A program made the translations under genes and the position numbers. The notes under the pieces were generated by a model. The model searched no databases and was not told the origin of the DNA. It saw nothing but the letters and a program-made list of their open reading frames with translations. 64,000 nucleotides of DNA from Methylibium sp. Root1272 (GTDB lineage Bacteria > Pseudomonadota > Gammaproteobacteria > Burkholderiales > Burkholderiaceae_C). This document shows, in pieces, positions 17,216 to 26,760 of this stretch (its first letter is position 1; every line of letters begins with the position of its first letter). The DNA lies in contig NZ_LMDY01000016.1 in the NCBI RefSeq assembly GCF_001425905.1, positions 87,625-151,624 of the forward strand, given 5' to 3'.

Positions 17216-18031
17216 ATGCCGAATCATCCCCACCAGCCGCCGAGGCGGCCGTTTCCGGGCCTTGCCGACATGGACATGCCTTTCGCACCGCGCCGCCGCC
17301 CCCGCACCCTTGCGCTCGAACTGGTCGACGCGCTGGGCGACCGCATTCGCGACGGCCGCCTGGCCCCCGGTGCCAAGTTGCCCACCGAGGCGGCGATCAT
17401 GGCGGAGTTCGGTGTCAGCCGTACCGTGGTGCGCGAGGCGATCTCCAAGCTGCAGGCCGGCGGGCTGGTGGCCACGCGGCACGGTGTCGGCACCTTCGTC
17501 GCCGGGCTGGGCGACGCGGTGCCGTTCCGCATCGCGCCGGAGCAGTTCGCGACGCTGCGCGACGTGATCGCCGTGCTGGAACTGCGCATCGGCGTCGAGA
17601 CCGAGGCCGCGGGCCTGGCGGCGCTGCGCCGCAGCACCGACAACCTGGCGACGATGCGGGGGGCGCTCGACGCCTTTGCCGACGCGGTGGAGGCGGGCCG
17701 CGATGCGGTGGGCGCCGATTTCCAGTTCCATCTGGAGGTGGCGCGCGCGACGCAGAACCACCATTTCGCCGAACTGATGGGCACGCTGGGCTCGATGATC
17801 ATCCCGCGCGCGCGCCTGGACGCGCCGGAGGCCGAGAGCGCGGCGCGGCGCGACTACCTGCGCCGCGTCAATGGCGAGCACGAGAGCATCTACGACGCCA
17901 TCGTCAGCCAGGATGCCGAGGCGGCCCGCGCCGCGATGCGCACCCACCTGGCCAACAGCCGCGAGCGTCGGCGTCGGGCCAGCGCGGCGGCTTCGGTGGG
18001 TGAGGGCAGCAGCGGGGCCGCCCGCGGCTGA
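17216..18031 (+). CDS. GntR-family regulator, FCD (FadR) subfamily
   Basis: Up to 271 residues. The winged helix-turn-helix covers about residues 30-98 (LPTEAAIMAEFGVSRTVVREAISKL, then RHGVGTFVAG), followed by an all-helical FCD effector domain (about 110-240). FCD regulators usually sense organic or sugar acids through a metal-bound site. The start is uncertain: the ATG at 17216 abuts an operator and lacks a ribosome-binding site, and ATG codons at 17270 and 17276 would also leave the DNA-binding domain intact. It precedes the second half of the glucarate pathway and matching sites lie at its own start and before 18147, so it probably represses both. Confidence 0.88.
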   Translation: MPNHPHQPPRRPFPGLADMDMPFAPRRRPRTLALELVDALGDRIRDGRLAPGAKLPTEAAIMAEFGVSRTVVREAISKLQAGGLVATRHGVGTFVAGLGDAVPFRIAPEQFATLRDVIAVLELRIGVETEAAGLAALRRSTDNLATMRGALDAFADAVEAGRDAVGADFQFHLEVARATQNHHFAELMGTLGSMIIPRARLDAPEAESAARRDYLRRVNGEHESIYDAIVSQDAEAARAAMRTHLANSRERRRRASAAASVGEGSSGAARG

Positions 18032-18053
18032 ACGATCCGAGGGCAATTCCCAG

Positions 18054-18091
18054 TTGACGCCGTCGGCCTATGTTGTACGATGACGTACAAC
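18054..18091 (+). promoter_or_regulatory. Promoter and FCD-GntR operator of the garL/garR/kinase operon
   Basis: TTGACG (18054-18059) and TACGAT (18076-18081) with a 16-base spacer make a sigma-70-type promoter. The palindrome GTTGTACG-ATGA-CGTACAAC (18072-18091), with perfect 8-base arms, covers the -10 element. It shares the outer half-sites GTTGT and ACAAC with the operator at 17201 but has a longer centre. Confidence 0.65.
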
Positions 18092-18146
18092 TAGTGAGGC
18101 GCAATCGCTGCGCGACCCGATCCGCTCAACGACCGAGGAGACCCCG

Positions 18147-19109
18147 ATGATTCGACGCATCTTTGTCCGTACCCTGGCCGCCGCGATGGCGCTGGCCGCC
18201 GGTGGCGCTCAGGCCCAGGCCTGGCCTACCCAGACGATCCGCATCGTCGTGCCTTATTCGCCCGGCGGTTCGTCGGACATCATCGCCCGCGCGATCTCGG
18301 GGCCGTTGTCCGAGGCGCTGAAGCAGACGGTGATCGTCGAGAACAAACCGGGCGCCAACGGCAACACCGGCACCGATTTCGTCGCCAAGGCCAACGACGG
18401 CCACACGCTGCTGCTGTGCGACGTGGGCGCGCTGGCGATCACCGCCTCGGTCTATGCCAAGCTGCCCTTCGATCCGAGCAAGGACCTGCGCGGCGTCGGC
18501 ATGCTGGCCTACTCGCCGCACCTGCTGGTGGTGCATCCGTCGGTCAAGGCCAACAACCTGCAGGAACTGGTGGCGCTGTCGCACAAGGAGCCGCTGAACT
18601 TCGCTGTCACCGCCATCGGCAGTGCGCCGCACCTGGCCGGCGTGGCCGTCGAGAAGGCGACGAAGGCCAACTGGACCTACATCCCCTACAAGGGCGGCGC
18701 CCAGGCGATCGGCGACACGGTGGCCGGCCAGACCCAGGTGCTGATGAACGGCATGCTGGCGACGCTGCCGCAGGTGCAGGCGGGCAAGCTGAAGGTTCTG
18801 GGCGTCTCCAAGGCCACGCGCGTGCCGCTGCTGGCCAACGTGCCGACCATCGCCGAGCAGGGCGTGAAGGGCTTCGAGTCGGGCACCTGGCAGGGTGTGC
18901 TGATGCCGGCGGCCACGCCGCCCGCGGTGGTGGCCAAGGTGGCGGCCGAGCTGTCGCGCATCATCCGTTCGCCCGAGGTGCGCGAGCGCCTGGTGTCGCA
19001 GGGCGCCGAGGTTTACACGATGACGCCCGCCGAGTTCGCCACCTTCTTCGAGCGCGAGCGCAAGAACTGGGCAGGGGTGGTCGCCCAGGGTGGAGTGAAG
19101 ATCGAATGA
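18147..19109 (+). CDS. Bug/TctC-family periplasmic substrate-binding protein (second)
   Basis: A 320-residue Bug protein with a signal peptide ending AQAQA near residue 24, then WPTQTIRIVVPYSPGGSSD, the family's binding loop, plus YIPYKGGAQAIG and LLANVPTIAEQGVKGF. A GAGGAG ribosome-binding site precedes the ATG. It is clearly a paralogue of the binding protein at 14704 but belongs to the other transcription unit. Its stop codon overlaps the start of the 2-hydroxyacid dehydrogenase gene by 4 bases (ATGA), so the two are translationally coupled. No TctA/TctB membrane subunits are near. Confidence 0.9.
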   Translation: MIRRIFVRTLAAAMALAAGGAQAQAWPTQTIRIVVPYSPGGSSDIIARAISGPLSEALKQTVIVENKPGANGNTGTDFVAKANDGHTLLLCDVGALAITASVYAKLPFDPSKDLRGVGMLAYSPHLLVVHPSVKANNLQELVALSHKEPLNFAVTAIGSAPHLAGVAVEKATKANWTYIPYKGGAQAIGDTVAGQTQVLMNGMLATLPQVQAGKLKVLGVSKATRVPLLANVPTIAEQGVKGFESGTWQGVLMPAATPPAVVAKVAAELSRIIRSPEVRERLVSQGAEVYTMTPAEFATFFERERKNWAGVVAQGGVKIE

Positions 19110-20071
19110 CGACCACGAAGCCCCGCGTGCTGCAGATCGGTCGCCTGCTGCCCTGGCTGGAGACGCGGCTGGCTGCGGACTACGAACTGCACCGCTTGGC
19201 CGACGAGGCCGACCCGCAAGCCTTCCTGGCGGCGCGCGGCGCCGAGTTCGTGGGCCTGGTCACTTCGGCCGGCGGCACCGGTGCGAATGCGGCGCTGATC
19301 GACGCGCTGCCGTCGCTGCGCGTGATCTCGAGCTTCGGTGTGGGGCTCGACAAGATCGACCTCGCGGCGGCTGCGCGGCGTGGCATCGCCGTCGGCTACA
19401 CGCCCGACGTGCTGAACGACTGCGTGGCCGATCTCGCGATGGCCCTGCTGCTCGACGTGGCGCGCCGCACGCCCGAGGCCGACCGTCACGTGCGTGCCGG
19501 CCGCTGGGGAGCGCCCGGCGTGCCGGCCTTTCCGCTCGGGCGCCGCGTCAGCGGCGCGAAGCTCGGCATCGTCGGGCTGGGTCGCATCGGCCGCACCATC
19601 GCCCGGCGCGCGCTCGGTTTCGACATGGCGATCCGCTACCACGCGCGCCGGCCGGTCGCCGACGCGCCCTGGCCGCACGAGCCCTCGCTGGTGGCGCTGG
19701 CGGGCTGGGCCGACTTCCTGGTCGTCATCGCCGCCGGGGGCGCCGGCACGCGCCACCTCGTCGACGCGGCGGTGCTCGACGCGCTCGGCCCCGAAGGCTT
19801 CCTCGTCAACGTCTCGCGCGGCTCCGTCATCGACGAGGCGGCGCTGGTGAGCGCGCTGGTCGAACGACGCATCGCCGGGGCGGCGCTCGACGTGTTCGAG
19901 CACGAGCCGCAGGTGCCGGCGGAGCTGCTGGCGCTGGACAACGTGGTGCTGCTGCCGCACATCGGCAGCGCCACGCGCGAGACGCGCCAGGCAATGGGCC
20001 AGCGCGTGCTGGACAACCTCGCGCTGTTCTTCGCCGAGGGCCGGCTGGTGACGGCTGCGCCGCTGGACTGA
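19106..20071 (+). CDS. D-isomer-specific 2-hydroxyacid dehydrogenase (glyoxylate/hydroxypyruvate reductase-like)
   Basis: A 321-residue NAD(P)-dependent dehydrogenase. The Rossmann motif GIVGLGRIGRTIARR lies near residues 153-167. Catalytic residues are visible as Arg in NVSRGSVID, Glu in FEHEPQVP and His in LLPHIGSAT. It probably reduces hydroxypyruvate or glyoxylate, or oxidises a sugar-acid intermediate, next to the tartronate semialdehyde branch. The ATG overlaps the preceding stop codon; the open frame continues upstream only as a shadow of the Bug gene. The precise substrate cannot be read from the sequence. Confidence 0.87.
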   Translation: MTTTKPRVLQIGRLLPWLETRLAADYELHRLADEADPQAFLAARGAEFVGLVTSAGGTGANAALIDALPSLRVISSFGVGLDKIDLAAAARRGIAVGYTPDVLNDCVADLAMALLLDVARRTPEADRHVRAGRWGAPGVPAFPLGRRVSGAKLGIVGLGRIGRTIARRALGFDMAIRYHARRPVADAPWPHEPSLVALAGWADFLVVIAAGGAGTRHLVDAAVLDALGPEGFLVNVSRGSVIDEAALVSALVERRIAGAALDVFEHEPQVPAELLALDNVVLLPHIGSATRETRQAMGQRVLDNLALFFAEGRLVTAAPLD

Positions 20072-20115
20072 TCGATCAACCAACGAACGAACCATCCAAC
20101 GCCGAGAGGAAGACC

Positions 20116-20904
20116 ATGAGACCCAACCGCCTGCGCGAGATCTGGAAGAGTGGCGGCGCCGCCCTGAACGGCTGGCTCGCCATCCCCAACAGCTTCTCGG
20201 CCGAGACCATGGCCCACCAGGGCTGGGACGCACTCACCATCGACCTGCAGCACGGTGTGGTCGACTACCAGGCGATGGTCCCGATGCTGCAGGCCCTCTC
20301 CACCACGGCCACCGTGCCGGTGGTGCGCGTGCCCTGGCTCGAGCCCGGCGTCTTGATGAAGACGCTGGACGCTGGCGCCTACGGCGTGATCTGCCCGATG
20401 GTCAACACCCGCGAGGACGCGCAGAAGCTGGTGGCCTGGACCCACTACGCGCCGCGCGGCACGCGCAGCTTCGGACCGGTGCGCGCGCTGCTGTACGGCG
20501 GCGCCGACTACGCGCAGCATGCCAACGACACCATCGTCACCTTCGCGATGATCGAGACCGCGCAGGCGCTCGACAACCTGGACGCGATCCTGTCGGTCGA
20601 GGGCCTGGACGCGATCTACATCGGCCCGTCGGACCTGTCGCTGGCGCTCGGCTGCACCCCGACCTTCGACGACGTCGATCCGCCGGTGGCGCAGGCGATC
20701 GACCACATCCTGGCGCGCGCCAAGGCGCACGGTGTGGTGGCCGCCATCCACAACGGCAGCCCCGAGGCGGCGCTCGCGCGCATCGCCAAGGGCTTCCAGT
20801 TCGTGACCGTGAGCTCCGACGCGCGACTGATGGCCGCGGGCGCGCAGCAGGTGGTCGCGAAGATGCGCGCGCGCCCGGCGCCGGGCAGCGCGCAAGGCTA
20901 TTGA
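20116..20904 (+). CDS. garL: HpcH/HpaI-family aldolase, probable 2-dehydro-3-deoxyglucarate aldolase
   Basis: A 262-residue class II aldolase of the HpcH/HpaI family. Signature regions are GWDALTIDLQHGVVDY (about 36-51), a metal-site region around MIETAQALDNLDAI (about 144-157) and YIGPSDLSLALG (about 170-181). The family cleaves 4-hydroxy-2-oxo acids. Given gudD upstream and garR directly after it, the expected reaction is 5-keto-4-deoxyglucarate to pyruvate plus tartronate semialdehyde. A GAGAGGAAG site precedes the ATG. A 4-hydroxy-2-oxoheptanedioate aldolase would look similar, so the symbol rests on context. Confidence 0.82.
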   Translation: MRPNRLREIWKSGGAALNGWLAIPNSFSAETMAHQGWDALTIDLQHGVVDYQAMVPMLQALSTTATVPVVRVPWLEPGVLMKTLDAGAYGVICPMVNTREDAQKLVAWTHYAPRGTRSFGPVRALLYGGADYAQHANDTIVTFAMIETAQALDNLDAILSVEGLDAIYIGPSDLSLALGCTPTFDDVDPPVAQAIDHILARAKAHGVVAAIHNGSPEAALARIAKGFQFVTVSSDARLMAAGAQQVVAKMRARPAPGSAQGY

Positions 20905-20929
20905 TCCCCAAGCAAAGAAGGACCACACC

Positions 20930-21829
20930 ATGAAGATCGGATTCATCGGCCTGGGCATCATGGGCGCGCCGATGGCGCTGCACCTGGCGGCCGCCGGCCA
21001 CACGCTGTTCGTCCACACCCGCGGCAAGCTGCCCGAGGCGATCGCCGCCTCGGCCGCGCAGGCATGCGCCAACGCGGCCGACGTGGCGCGCAAAGCGGAG
21101 GTGGTGTTCACCATGGTGCCCGACACGCCCGACGTCGAGGCGGTGCTGTTCGGCGACAACGGTATTGCCGCGGGGCTCTCGGACGGCGCCGGCGGCACGC
21201 GCAAGGTCGTCGTCGACATGAGCTCGATCTCGCCGATGGCCACCAAGGCGTTCGCGCAGCGGATCAACGCGCTGGGCGCCGACTACATCGACGCGCCGGT
21301 GTCCGGCGGCGAAGTGGGGGCCAAGGCCGCGTCGCTCACCATCATGTGCGGCGGCGACCCGGCGGTGTTCGAGCGCGTGCGCCCGCTGCTCGAGACGATG
21401 GGCAAGAACATCACGCTGGTCGGCGGCAACGGCGACGGCCAGACCACCAAGGTGGCCAACCAGATCATCGTCGCGCTCAACATCGCGGCGGTCGGCGAGG
21501 CGCTGCTGTTCGCCAGCAAGGCCGGCGCCGACCCGGCCAAGGTGCGCCAGGCGCTGATGGGCGGCTTCGCGGCCAGCCGCATCCTCGAGGTGCATGGTGA
21601 ACGCATGATCAAGCGCACGTTCGCGCCGGGCTTCCGCATCAAGCTGCACCAGAAGGACCTGGGCCTCGCGCTGCAGGGCGCGCGCGAACTCGGCGTGTCG
21701 CTGCCGCAGACCGCCAGCGCGGCGCAGCTGATGCAGGCCTGCGCCGCCAACGGCATGGCCGACCTCGACCACTCCGCGCTGGTGCGGGCGCTGGAGCTGA
21801 TGGCGGGCCACGACGTGGCCTCGGCCTGA
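20930..21829 (+). CDS. garR: 2-hydroxy-3-oxopropionate (tartronate semialdehyde) reductase
   Basis: A 299-residue beta-hydroxyacid dehydrogenase. The N-terminus IGFIGLGIMGAPMA is the family's nucleotide-binding signature. DAPVSGGEVGA (121-131) and GQTTKVANQ with Lys174 are the substrate-binding and catalytic segments. It reduces tartronate semialdehyde to D-glycerate. It follows the aldolase by 25 bases and precedes the glycerate kinase by 6, so the order of genes follows the order of reactions. A 3-hydroxyisobutyrate dehydrogenase is the main alternative, but the neighbours argue against it. Confidence 0.88.
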   Translation: MKIGFIGLGIMGAPMALHLAAAGHTLFVHTRGKLPEAIAASAAQACANAADVARKAEVVFTMVPDTPDVEAVLFGDNGIAAGLSDGAGGTRKVVVDMSSISPMATKAFAQRINALGADYIDAPVSGGEVGAKAASLTIMCGGDPAVFERVRPLLETMGKNITLVGGNGDGQTTKVANQIIVALNIAAVGEALLFASKAGADPAKVRQALMGGFAASRILEVHGERMIKRTFAPGFRIKLHQKDLGLALQGARELGVSLPQTASAAQLMQACAANGMADLDHSALVRALELMAGHDVASA

Positions 21830-21835
21830 GCGAGT

Positions 21836-23125
21836 GTGAGCGCTCCGAACAACGGCGACCGCCGGCCCCTGCTGCGCGCGCTGTTCGACGCGGCCGTGGC
21901 CGCGGCCCAGCCGGCGCTGTGCCTGCCGGCCCACCTGCCCGAGAAGCCGGCCGGCCGCACCTTCGTGATCGGCGCGGGCAAGGCCTCGGCCGCGATGGCC
22001 CGCGCGCTGGAGCAGCACTGGGACGGCCCGCTGCAGGGGCTGGTGGTCACCCGCTACGGCTACGGCGTGCCCTGCGAGCGCATCGAGATCGTCGAGGCCG
22101 CCCACCCGGTGCCCGACGCGGCCGGGCTGCGCGCGGCCGAACGCATCCGCGCGCTGGTGAGCGGTCTGCGCGCCGATGACCTGGTGATCGCGCTCATCTC
22201 CGGCGGCGGCTCGTCGCTGCTGGTGGCGCCGGGCCCCGGGCTCACGCTGACCGACAAGCAGGCCGTCAACACCGCGCTGCTGGAGAGCGGCGCGACGATC
22301 TCCGAGATGAATTGCGTGCGCAGGCACCTGTCAGCGCTGAAGGGTGGGCGGCTGGCTGCCGCCTGCCACCCGGCCCGGCTCGTGAGCCTGCTGATCTCCG
22401 ACGTGCCGGGCGACAAGCCGATCGACATCGCATCAGGCCCGACCGTGGCGGACCCGACCACCTGCGCCGACGCGCTGGCGATCGTGCAGCGCTACCGGAT
22501 CGCGTTGCCGCCGAGGGTGCGCGCGTTGCTCGAGAGCGGCGCCGGCGAGACCGTCAAGCCGCACGATCCCCGCCTCGCCCGCAGCGAAACACGCCTCATC
22601 ACCGCGCCGCAGATCGCGCTCGAGGCGGCGGCGAAGGTCGCGCGCGACGCCGGCATCACGCCCTACATCCTGGGCGACAGCCTCGAGGGCGAGGCGCGCG
22701 AGGTCGGCAAGACGATCGCCGGCATCGCAAGGCAGGTGGCGCTGCACGGCCAGCCGTTCCGCCCGCCCTGCGTGCTGCTCTCGGGCGGCGAGACCACGGT
22801 CACCTTGAAGGGCCGGGGCCGCGGCGGCCGCAACGTCGAGTTCCTGCTGTCGCTCGCCATCGCGCTGGACGGCCTGCCCGGCGTGCATGCGATCGCGGGC
22901 GACACCGATGGCGTCGATGGTGTCGAGGAGATCGCCGGCGCCTGCGCGGCACCCGACACGCTGGCGCGCGCCTGGGCCCTGGGCCTGAACCCGCGCGCCA
23001 GCCTCGACGACAACGACGGCCACGGCTTCTTCCAGGCGCTGGGCGACTCGGTCGTCACCGGCCCGACGCTGACCAACGTGAACGACTTCCGGGCGGTGCT
23101 GATCGACGGCCCGGCCGCGGGCTGA
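21836..23125 (+). CDS. ttuD: Glycerate 2-kinase, MOFRL family
   Basis: A 429-residue glycerate kinase of the GckA/TtuD type, giving 2-phosphoglycerate for lower glycolysis. The N-terminal half has FVIGAGKASAAMARAL (about 42-57) and LISGGGSSLL near residue 120, with DVPGDKPIDIASGPTV near 190; the C-terminal MOFRL domain contains LSGGETTVT, GRGGRNVEFLLSLA and AGDTDGVDG. The start codon is GTG at 21836, 6 bases after the garR stop; no ATG gives a complete N-terminus. It completes conversion of glucarate to pyruvate plus 2-phosphoglycerate. It ends 13 bases before the convergent ABC permease gene. Confidence 0.9.
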   Translation: MSAPNNGDRRPLLRALFDAAVAAAQPALCLPAHLPEKPAGRTFVIGAGKASAAMARALEQHWDGPLQGLVVTRYGYGVPCERIEIVEAAHPVPDAAGLRAAERIRALVSGLRADDLVIALISGGGSSLLVAPGPGLTLTDKQAVNTALLESGATISEMNCVRRHLSALKGGRLAAACHPARLVSLLISDVPGDKPIDIASGPTVADPTTCADALAIVQRYRIALPPRVRALLESGAGETVKPHDPRLARSETRLITAPQIALEAAAKVARDAGITPYILGDSLEGEAREVGKTIAGIARQVALHGQPFRPPCVLLSGGETTVTLKGRGRGGRNVEFLLSLAIALDGLPGVHAIAGDTDGVDGVEEIAGACAAPDTLARAWALGLNPRASLDDNDGHGFFQALGDSVVTGPTLTNVNDFRAVLIDGPAAG

Positions 23126-23138
23126 CGCACAGGCCTCG

Positions 23139-23902
23139 TCAGGCCTTCAGCCGGTAGCCGGTCCGGAAGATCCAGGCCACGACGGCCAGTGACCCGGCGA
23201 GGAATGCGAAGGTCACGCCCAGGCTCAGCGCGATGTGGACGTCGGCCGTGCCATAGAAGCTCCAGCGGAAGCCGCTCACCAGGTAGACCACCGGGTTGAA
23301 CAGTGCCACCGTCTGCCAGAACGGCGGCAGCATGCTGATCGAATAGAAGCTGCCGCCCAGGAAGGTGAGCGGCGTGACGATCAGCAACGGCACCACCTGC
23401 AGCTTCTCGAAGCCGTCGGCCCAGATGCCGATGATGAAGCCGAACAGGCTGAAGGTCACCGCCGTCAGCACCAGGAACAGCAGCATCCAGACCGGGTGCT
23501 CGATGCGCAGCGGCACGAACAGCCAGGCGGTGGCCAGGATGATGAGCCCGAGCACGACGGACTTGGTGGCCGCGGCGCCCACGTAGCTCAGCACGATCTC
23601 GAAGGCCGAGACCGGCGCCGACAGCAGCTCGTAGATCGTGCCGGTGAACTTGGGGAAATAGATGCCGAACGACGCATTCGAGATGCTCTGCGTCAGCAGC
23701 GACAGCATCACCAGCCCCGGCACGATGAAGGCGCCGTAGCTGATGCCGTCCACTTCGGGAATGCGCGTACCGATCGCAGCGCCGAACACCACGAAGTACA
23801 ACGAGGTGGAGATCACCGGCGAGATCACGCTCTGCATCAGCGTGCGCCAGGCGCGCGCCATCTCGAAGCGGTAGATGGCGCGCACGGCGTGCAGGTTCAT
23901 GC

Positions 23903-23906
<4 letters not shown>
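23139..23906 (-). CDS. ABC-2 type transporter permease
   Basis: A 255-residue inner-membrane protein with about six hydrophobic helices, of the NodJ/YadH family. The opening [23 protein letters not shown] and the [28 protein letters not shown] segment near residue 190 are characteristic. It exports a substrate with the ATPase encoded just upstream on the same strand. The ATG overlaps the ATPase stop by 4 bases (ATGA), so the pair is coupled. The longer open frame beyond this start is a shadow of the ATPase gene. The substrate is unknown; relatives are described simply as multidrug or lipo-oligosaccharide-type exporters. Confidence 0.9.
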
Positions 23907-24832
<926 letters not shown>

Positions 24833-24965
24833 CGGGACGAGGATAGCCGCAGGCGTGCGTCTTGCGCCTGTCATGTCTGGGCAAGACCGATGTCCTGTAT
24901 GAGCCATCTTTCGGCAGGAGGGCGCCCTAGGCTCTGCACCGAGCATTCCGGAGGAGACCCGCCCC

Positions 24966-26042
24966 ATGAGCCAACCCGTTGCCATCGTGCCGCCCGAGGC
25001 GGTGACCCCTGCGTGGATCACGGCCGCGCTGGCCGCCGGTGGCGTGAACGCCCGGGTCGCCGGACTGGTGATGGAGTCGGTGGGTACCGGACAGCTCGGC
25101 GAGACCCGGCGCTTCCATCTCGAATACGCCGGCACGCCGCCGCCCGACGCGCCGAAGTCGGTGGTCGGCAAGTTCCCGTCCGCCAATGCCACGGCGGCGG
25201 AGACCGGGCGGTCGATGGGCTTCTACCGCTCGGAGGTCATGTTCTACCGGGAGGCGGCCGCGAAGGCCGGCATCCACGTGCCGCGTACCTACGTCGCGGA
25301 GATCGATGCCGCCAACGATTTCGTGCTGCTGTTCGAAGACCTGGCGCCGGCCCTGCCCGGTGACCAGATGCGCGGCTGCAGCGTCGACGAGGCACGCCGT
25401 GCGCTGTCGGAGGCGGCCCGGCTCCATGCAGCGTACTGGAACGACCTCGAGCTGATGAAGCAGCCCTGGCTCTACGTGCCCGAAGGCGCGCAGGGCTTCT
25501 ACACCACCGAGCTGATCGAGTCGTCGTGGGACTACTTCAAGCGCACCTACGACGGCATGCTGTCCGCCGAGGTCACCGATGTCTGCGAGCGCTACGTCCG
25601 CCACCACGCGCACTGGAACCGGCCGCGGCCGCTGCCGAAGTGCTACTCGCACTGCGACTTCCGGCCCGACAACATGCTGTTCCATCCCGCGGGAGGCCGG
25701 GTCGCGATCGTCGACTGGCAGACCAGCAACTTCCTCGGGACCGGCATGGACACCGCCTATTTCCTGGGGGGGGCGTTCGACCGCGACACGCGCCGCAAGC
25801 ACGAACGCTCGCTGCTCGCCGGCTACCACGAGGCACTCTGCGCCCACGGCGTGCAGGACTACAGCTTCGACCATGCGATGGACGACTACCGGCACTACAG
25901 CTTCGCGGTGCTCGCGGTCGCGATCGCCGCGACGGTGATCGTCAAGCGCACGGAGCGGGGCGACCGCCTGTTCGCGCACATGATCACCGGTGGCGCGCAC
26001 CAGGCGATCGACAACCAGGCGCTCGATACGCTGACCGCCTGA
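24966..26042 (+). CDS. Aminoglycoside-phosphotransferase-fold kinase-like protein
   Basis: A 358-residue protein of the phosphotransferase/choline-kinase-like fold. The Brenner motif is [11 protein letters not shown] (about residues 225-235, catalytic Asp and downstream Asn), followed by the metal-binding IVDWQTSN (about 246-253). The N-lobe Lys appears in [10 protein letters not shown] near residue 65. It begins after GGAGGAG and a 70-base gap from the divergent ABC operon. Members of this group phosphorylate small hydroxylated molecules; several are found beside acyl-CoA dehydrogenases in lipid or steroid catabolism. The substrate here is unknown; resistance to an aminoglycoside is not implied. 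Confidence 0.8.
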   Translation: MSQPVAIVPPEAVTPAWITAALAAGGVNARVAGLVMESVGTGQLGETRRFHLEYAGTPPPDAPKSVVGKFPSANATAAETGRSMGFYRSEVMFYREAAAKAGIHVPRTYVAEIDAANDFVLLFEDLAPALPGDQMRGCSVDEARRALSEAARLHAAYWNDLELMKQPWLYVPEGAQGFYTTELIESSWDYFKRTYDGMLSAEVTDVCERYVRHHAHWNRPRPLPKCYSHCDFRPDNMLFHPAGGRVAIVDWQTSNFLGTGMDTAYFLGGAFDRDTRRKHERSLLAGYHEALCAHGVQDYSFDHAMDDYRHYSFAVLAVAIAATVIVKRTERGDRLFAHMITGGAHQAIDNQALDTLTA

Positions 26043-26054
26043 AGGGACCGGCTC

Positions 26055-26741
26055 ATGCGCCTGCTCAAGCCGCACCTGGACATCGGCCTGTTCACCAACC
26101 AGATCGCGCAGCAGCGCAGCTTCTGGTCGGACACCGTGGGTCTGCGCCTCGACCATGAGCTCGACTTCGGCAACGGCACCGTCCAGCACCGCTACGACGC
26201 CCACGGCTCCGTCGTCAAGGTGAACCACTACCCCACGCCACTGCCCGAGCAGCCGCCGACGGGCTACGTGGGCCTGACGATCGCGGGCCCCGATGCCCGC
26301 CGCTACGAAGGCCGGCACCCGGACGGCGACACCGTTCGCGTGGTGCCGAGCGGCACCGACGGCGTGGTGGGCATCGGCATCACGGTGCGCACGCCGGACA
26401 CCGCGCGGCTGATGCGCTTCTACACCGAGGCGATGGCGTTCGAGCGCGTCGCCGACGACGTGGCGCGCTGCGGCGACACGCTGCTGTTCGTCACACCCGG
26501 ACCGGGCGGGCGGCCCTGCAACGATTTCGTCGGCCTGGCGTTCCGCTACCTCACCGTCCAGATCGACGATGCCGACCTGGCGATGCAGGAAATCGTCGCG
26601 CGCGGCGGGAGCGTCGCGCGCGACCCCGTCACCTTCGGCACGGTCGCGCGCTACGGTTTCGTCGAGGACCCCGACGGCAACTGGATCGAGATCTCCGCGC
26701 GCGGATCGCTCGGCGGTCACGTGCCACCGGTCGATCGCTGA
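26055..26741 (+). CDS. VOC-superfamily (glyoxalase/extradiol dioxygenase-like) protein
   Basis: A 228-residue protein with two beta-alpha-beta-beta-beta modules: LDIGLFTNQIAQQRSFW near residue 8, and GIGITVRTPDTARLMRFY near residue 117 leading to YGFVEDPDGNWIEI near the end. Such proteins are lyases, isomerases, dioxygenases or binding proteins, usually with a metal held by His/Glu. Candidate ligands are His8 and His58 in the first module and Glu218 near the end; the motif is incomplete, so activity is uncertain. It follows the kinase-like gene by 12 bases and precedes the GST-like gene by 19, indicating one operon. Confidence 0.75.
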   Translation: MRLLKPHLDIGLFTNQIAQQRSFWSDTVGLRLDHELDFGNGTVQHRYDAHGSVVKVNHYPTPLPEQPPTGYVGLTIAGPDARRYEGRHPDGDTVRVVPSGTDGVVGIGITVRTPDTARLMRFYTEAMAFERVADDVARCGDTLLFVTPGPGGRPCNDFVGLAFRYLTVQIDDADLAMQEIVARGGSVARDPVTFGTVARYGFVEDPDGNWIEISARGSLGGHVPPVDR

Positions 26742-26760
26742 GCTCACCGAGGACCATCAC

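Noticed and set aside
24833-25192. Longer N-terminus for the ABC ATPase
   Set aside because: It overlaps the divergent kinase-like gene and adds an unrelated leader before the normal ATPase start.
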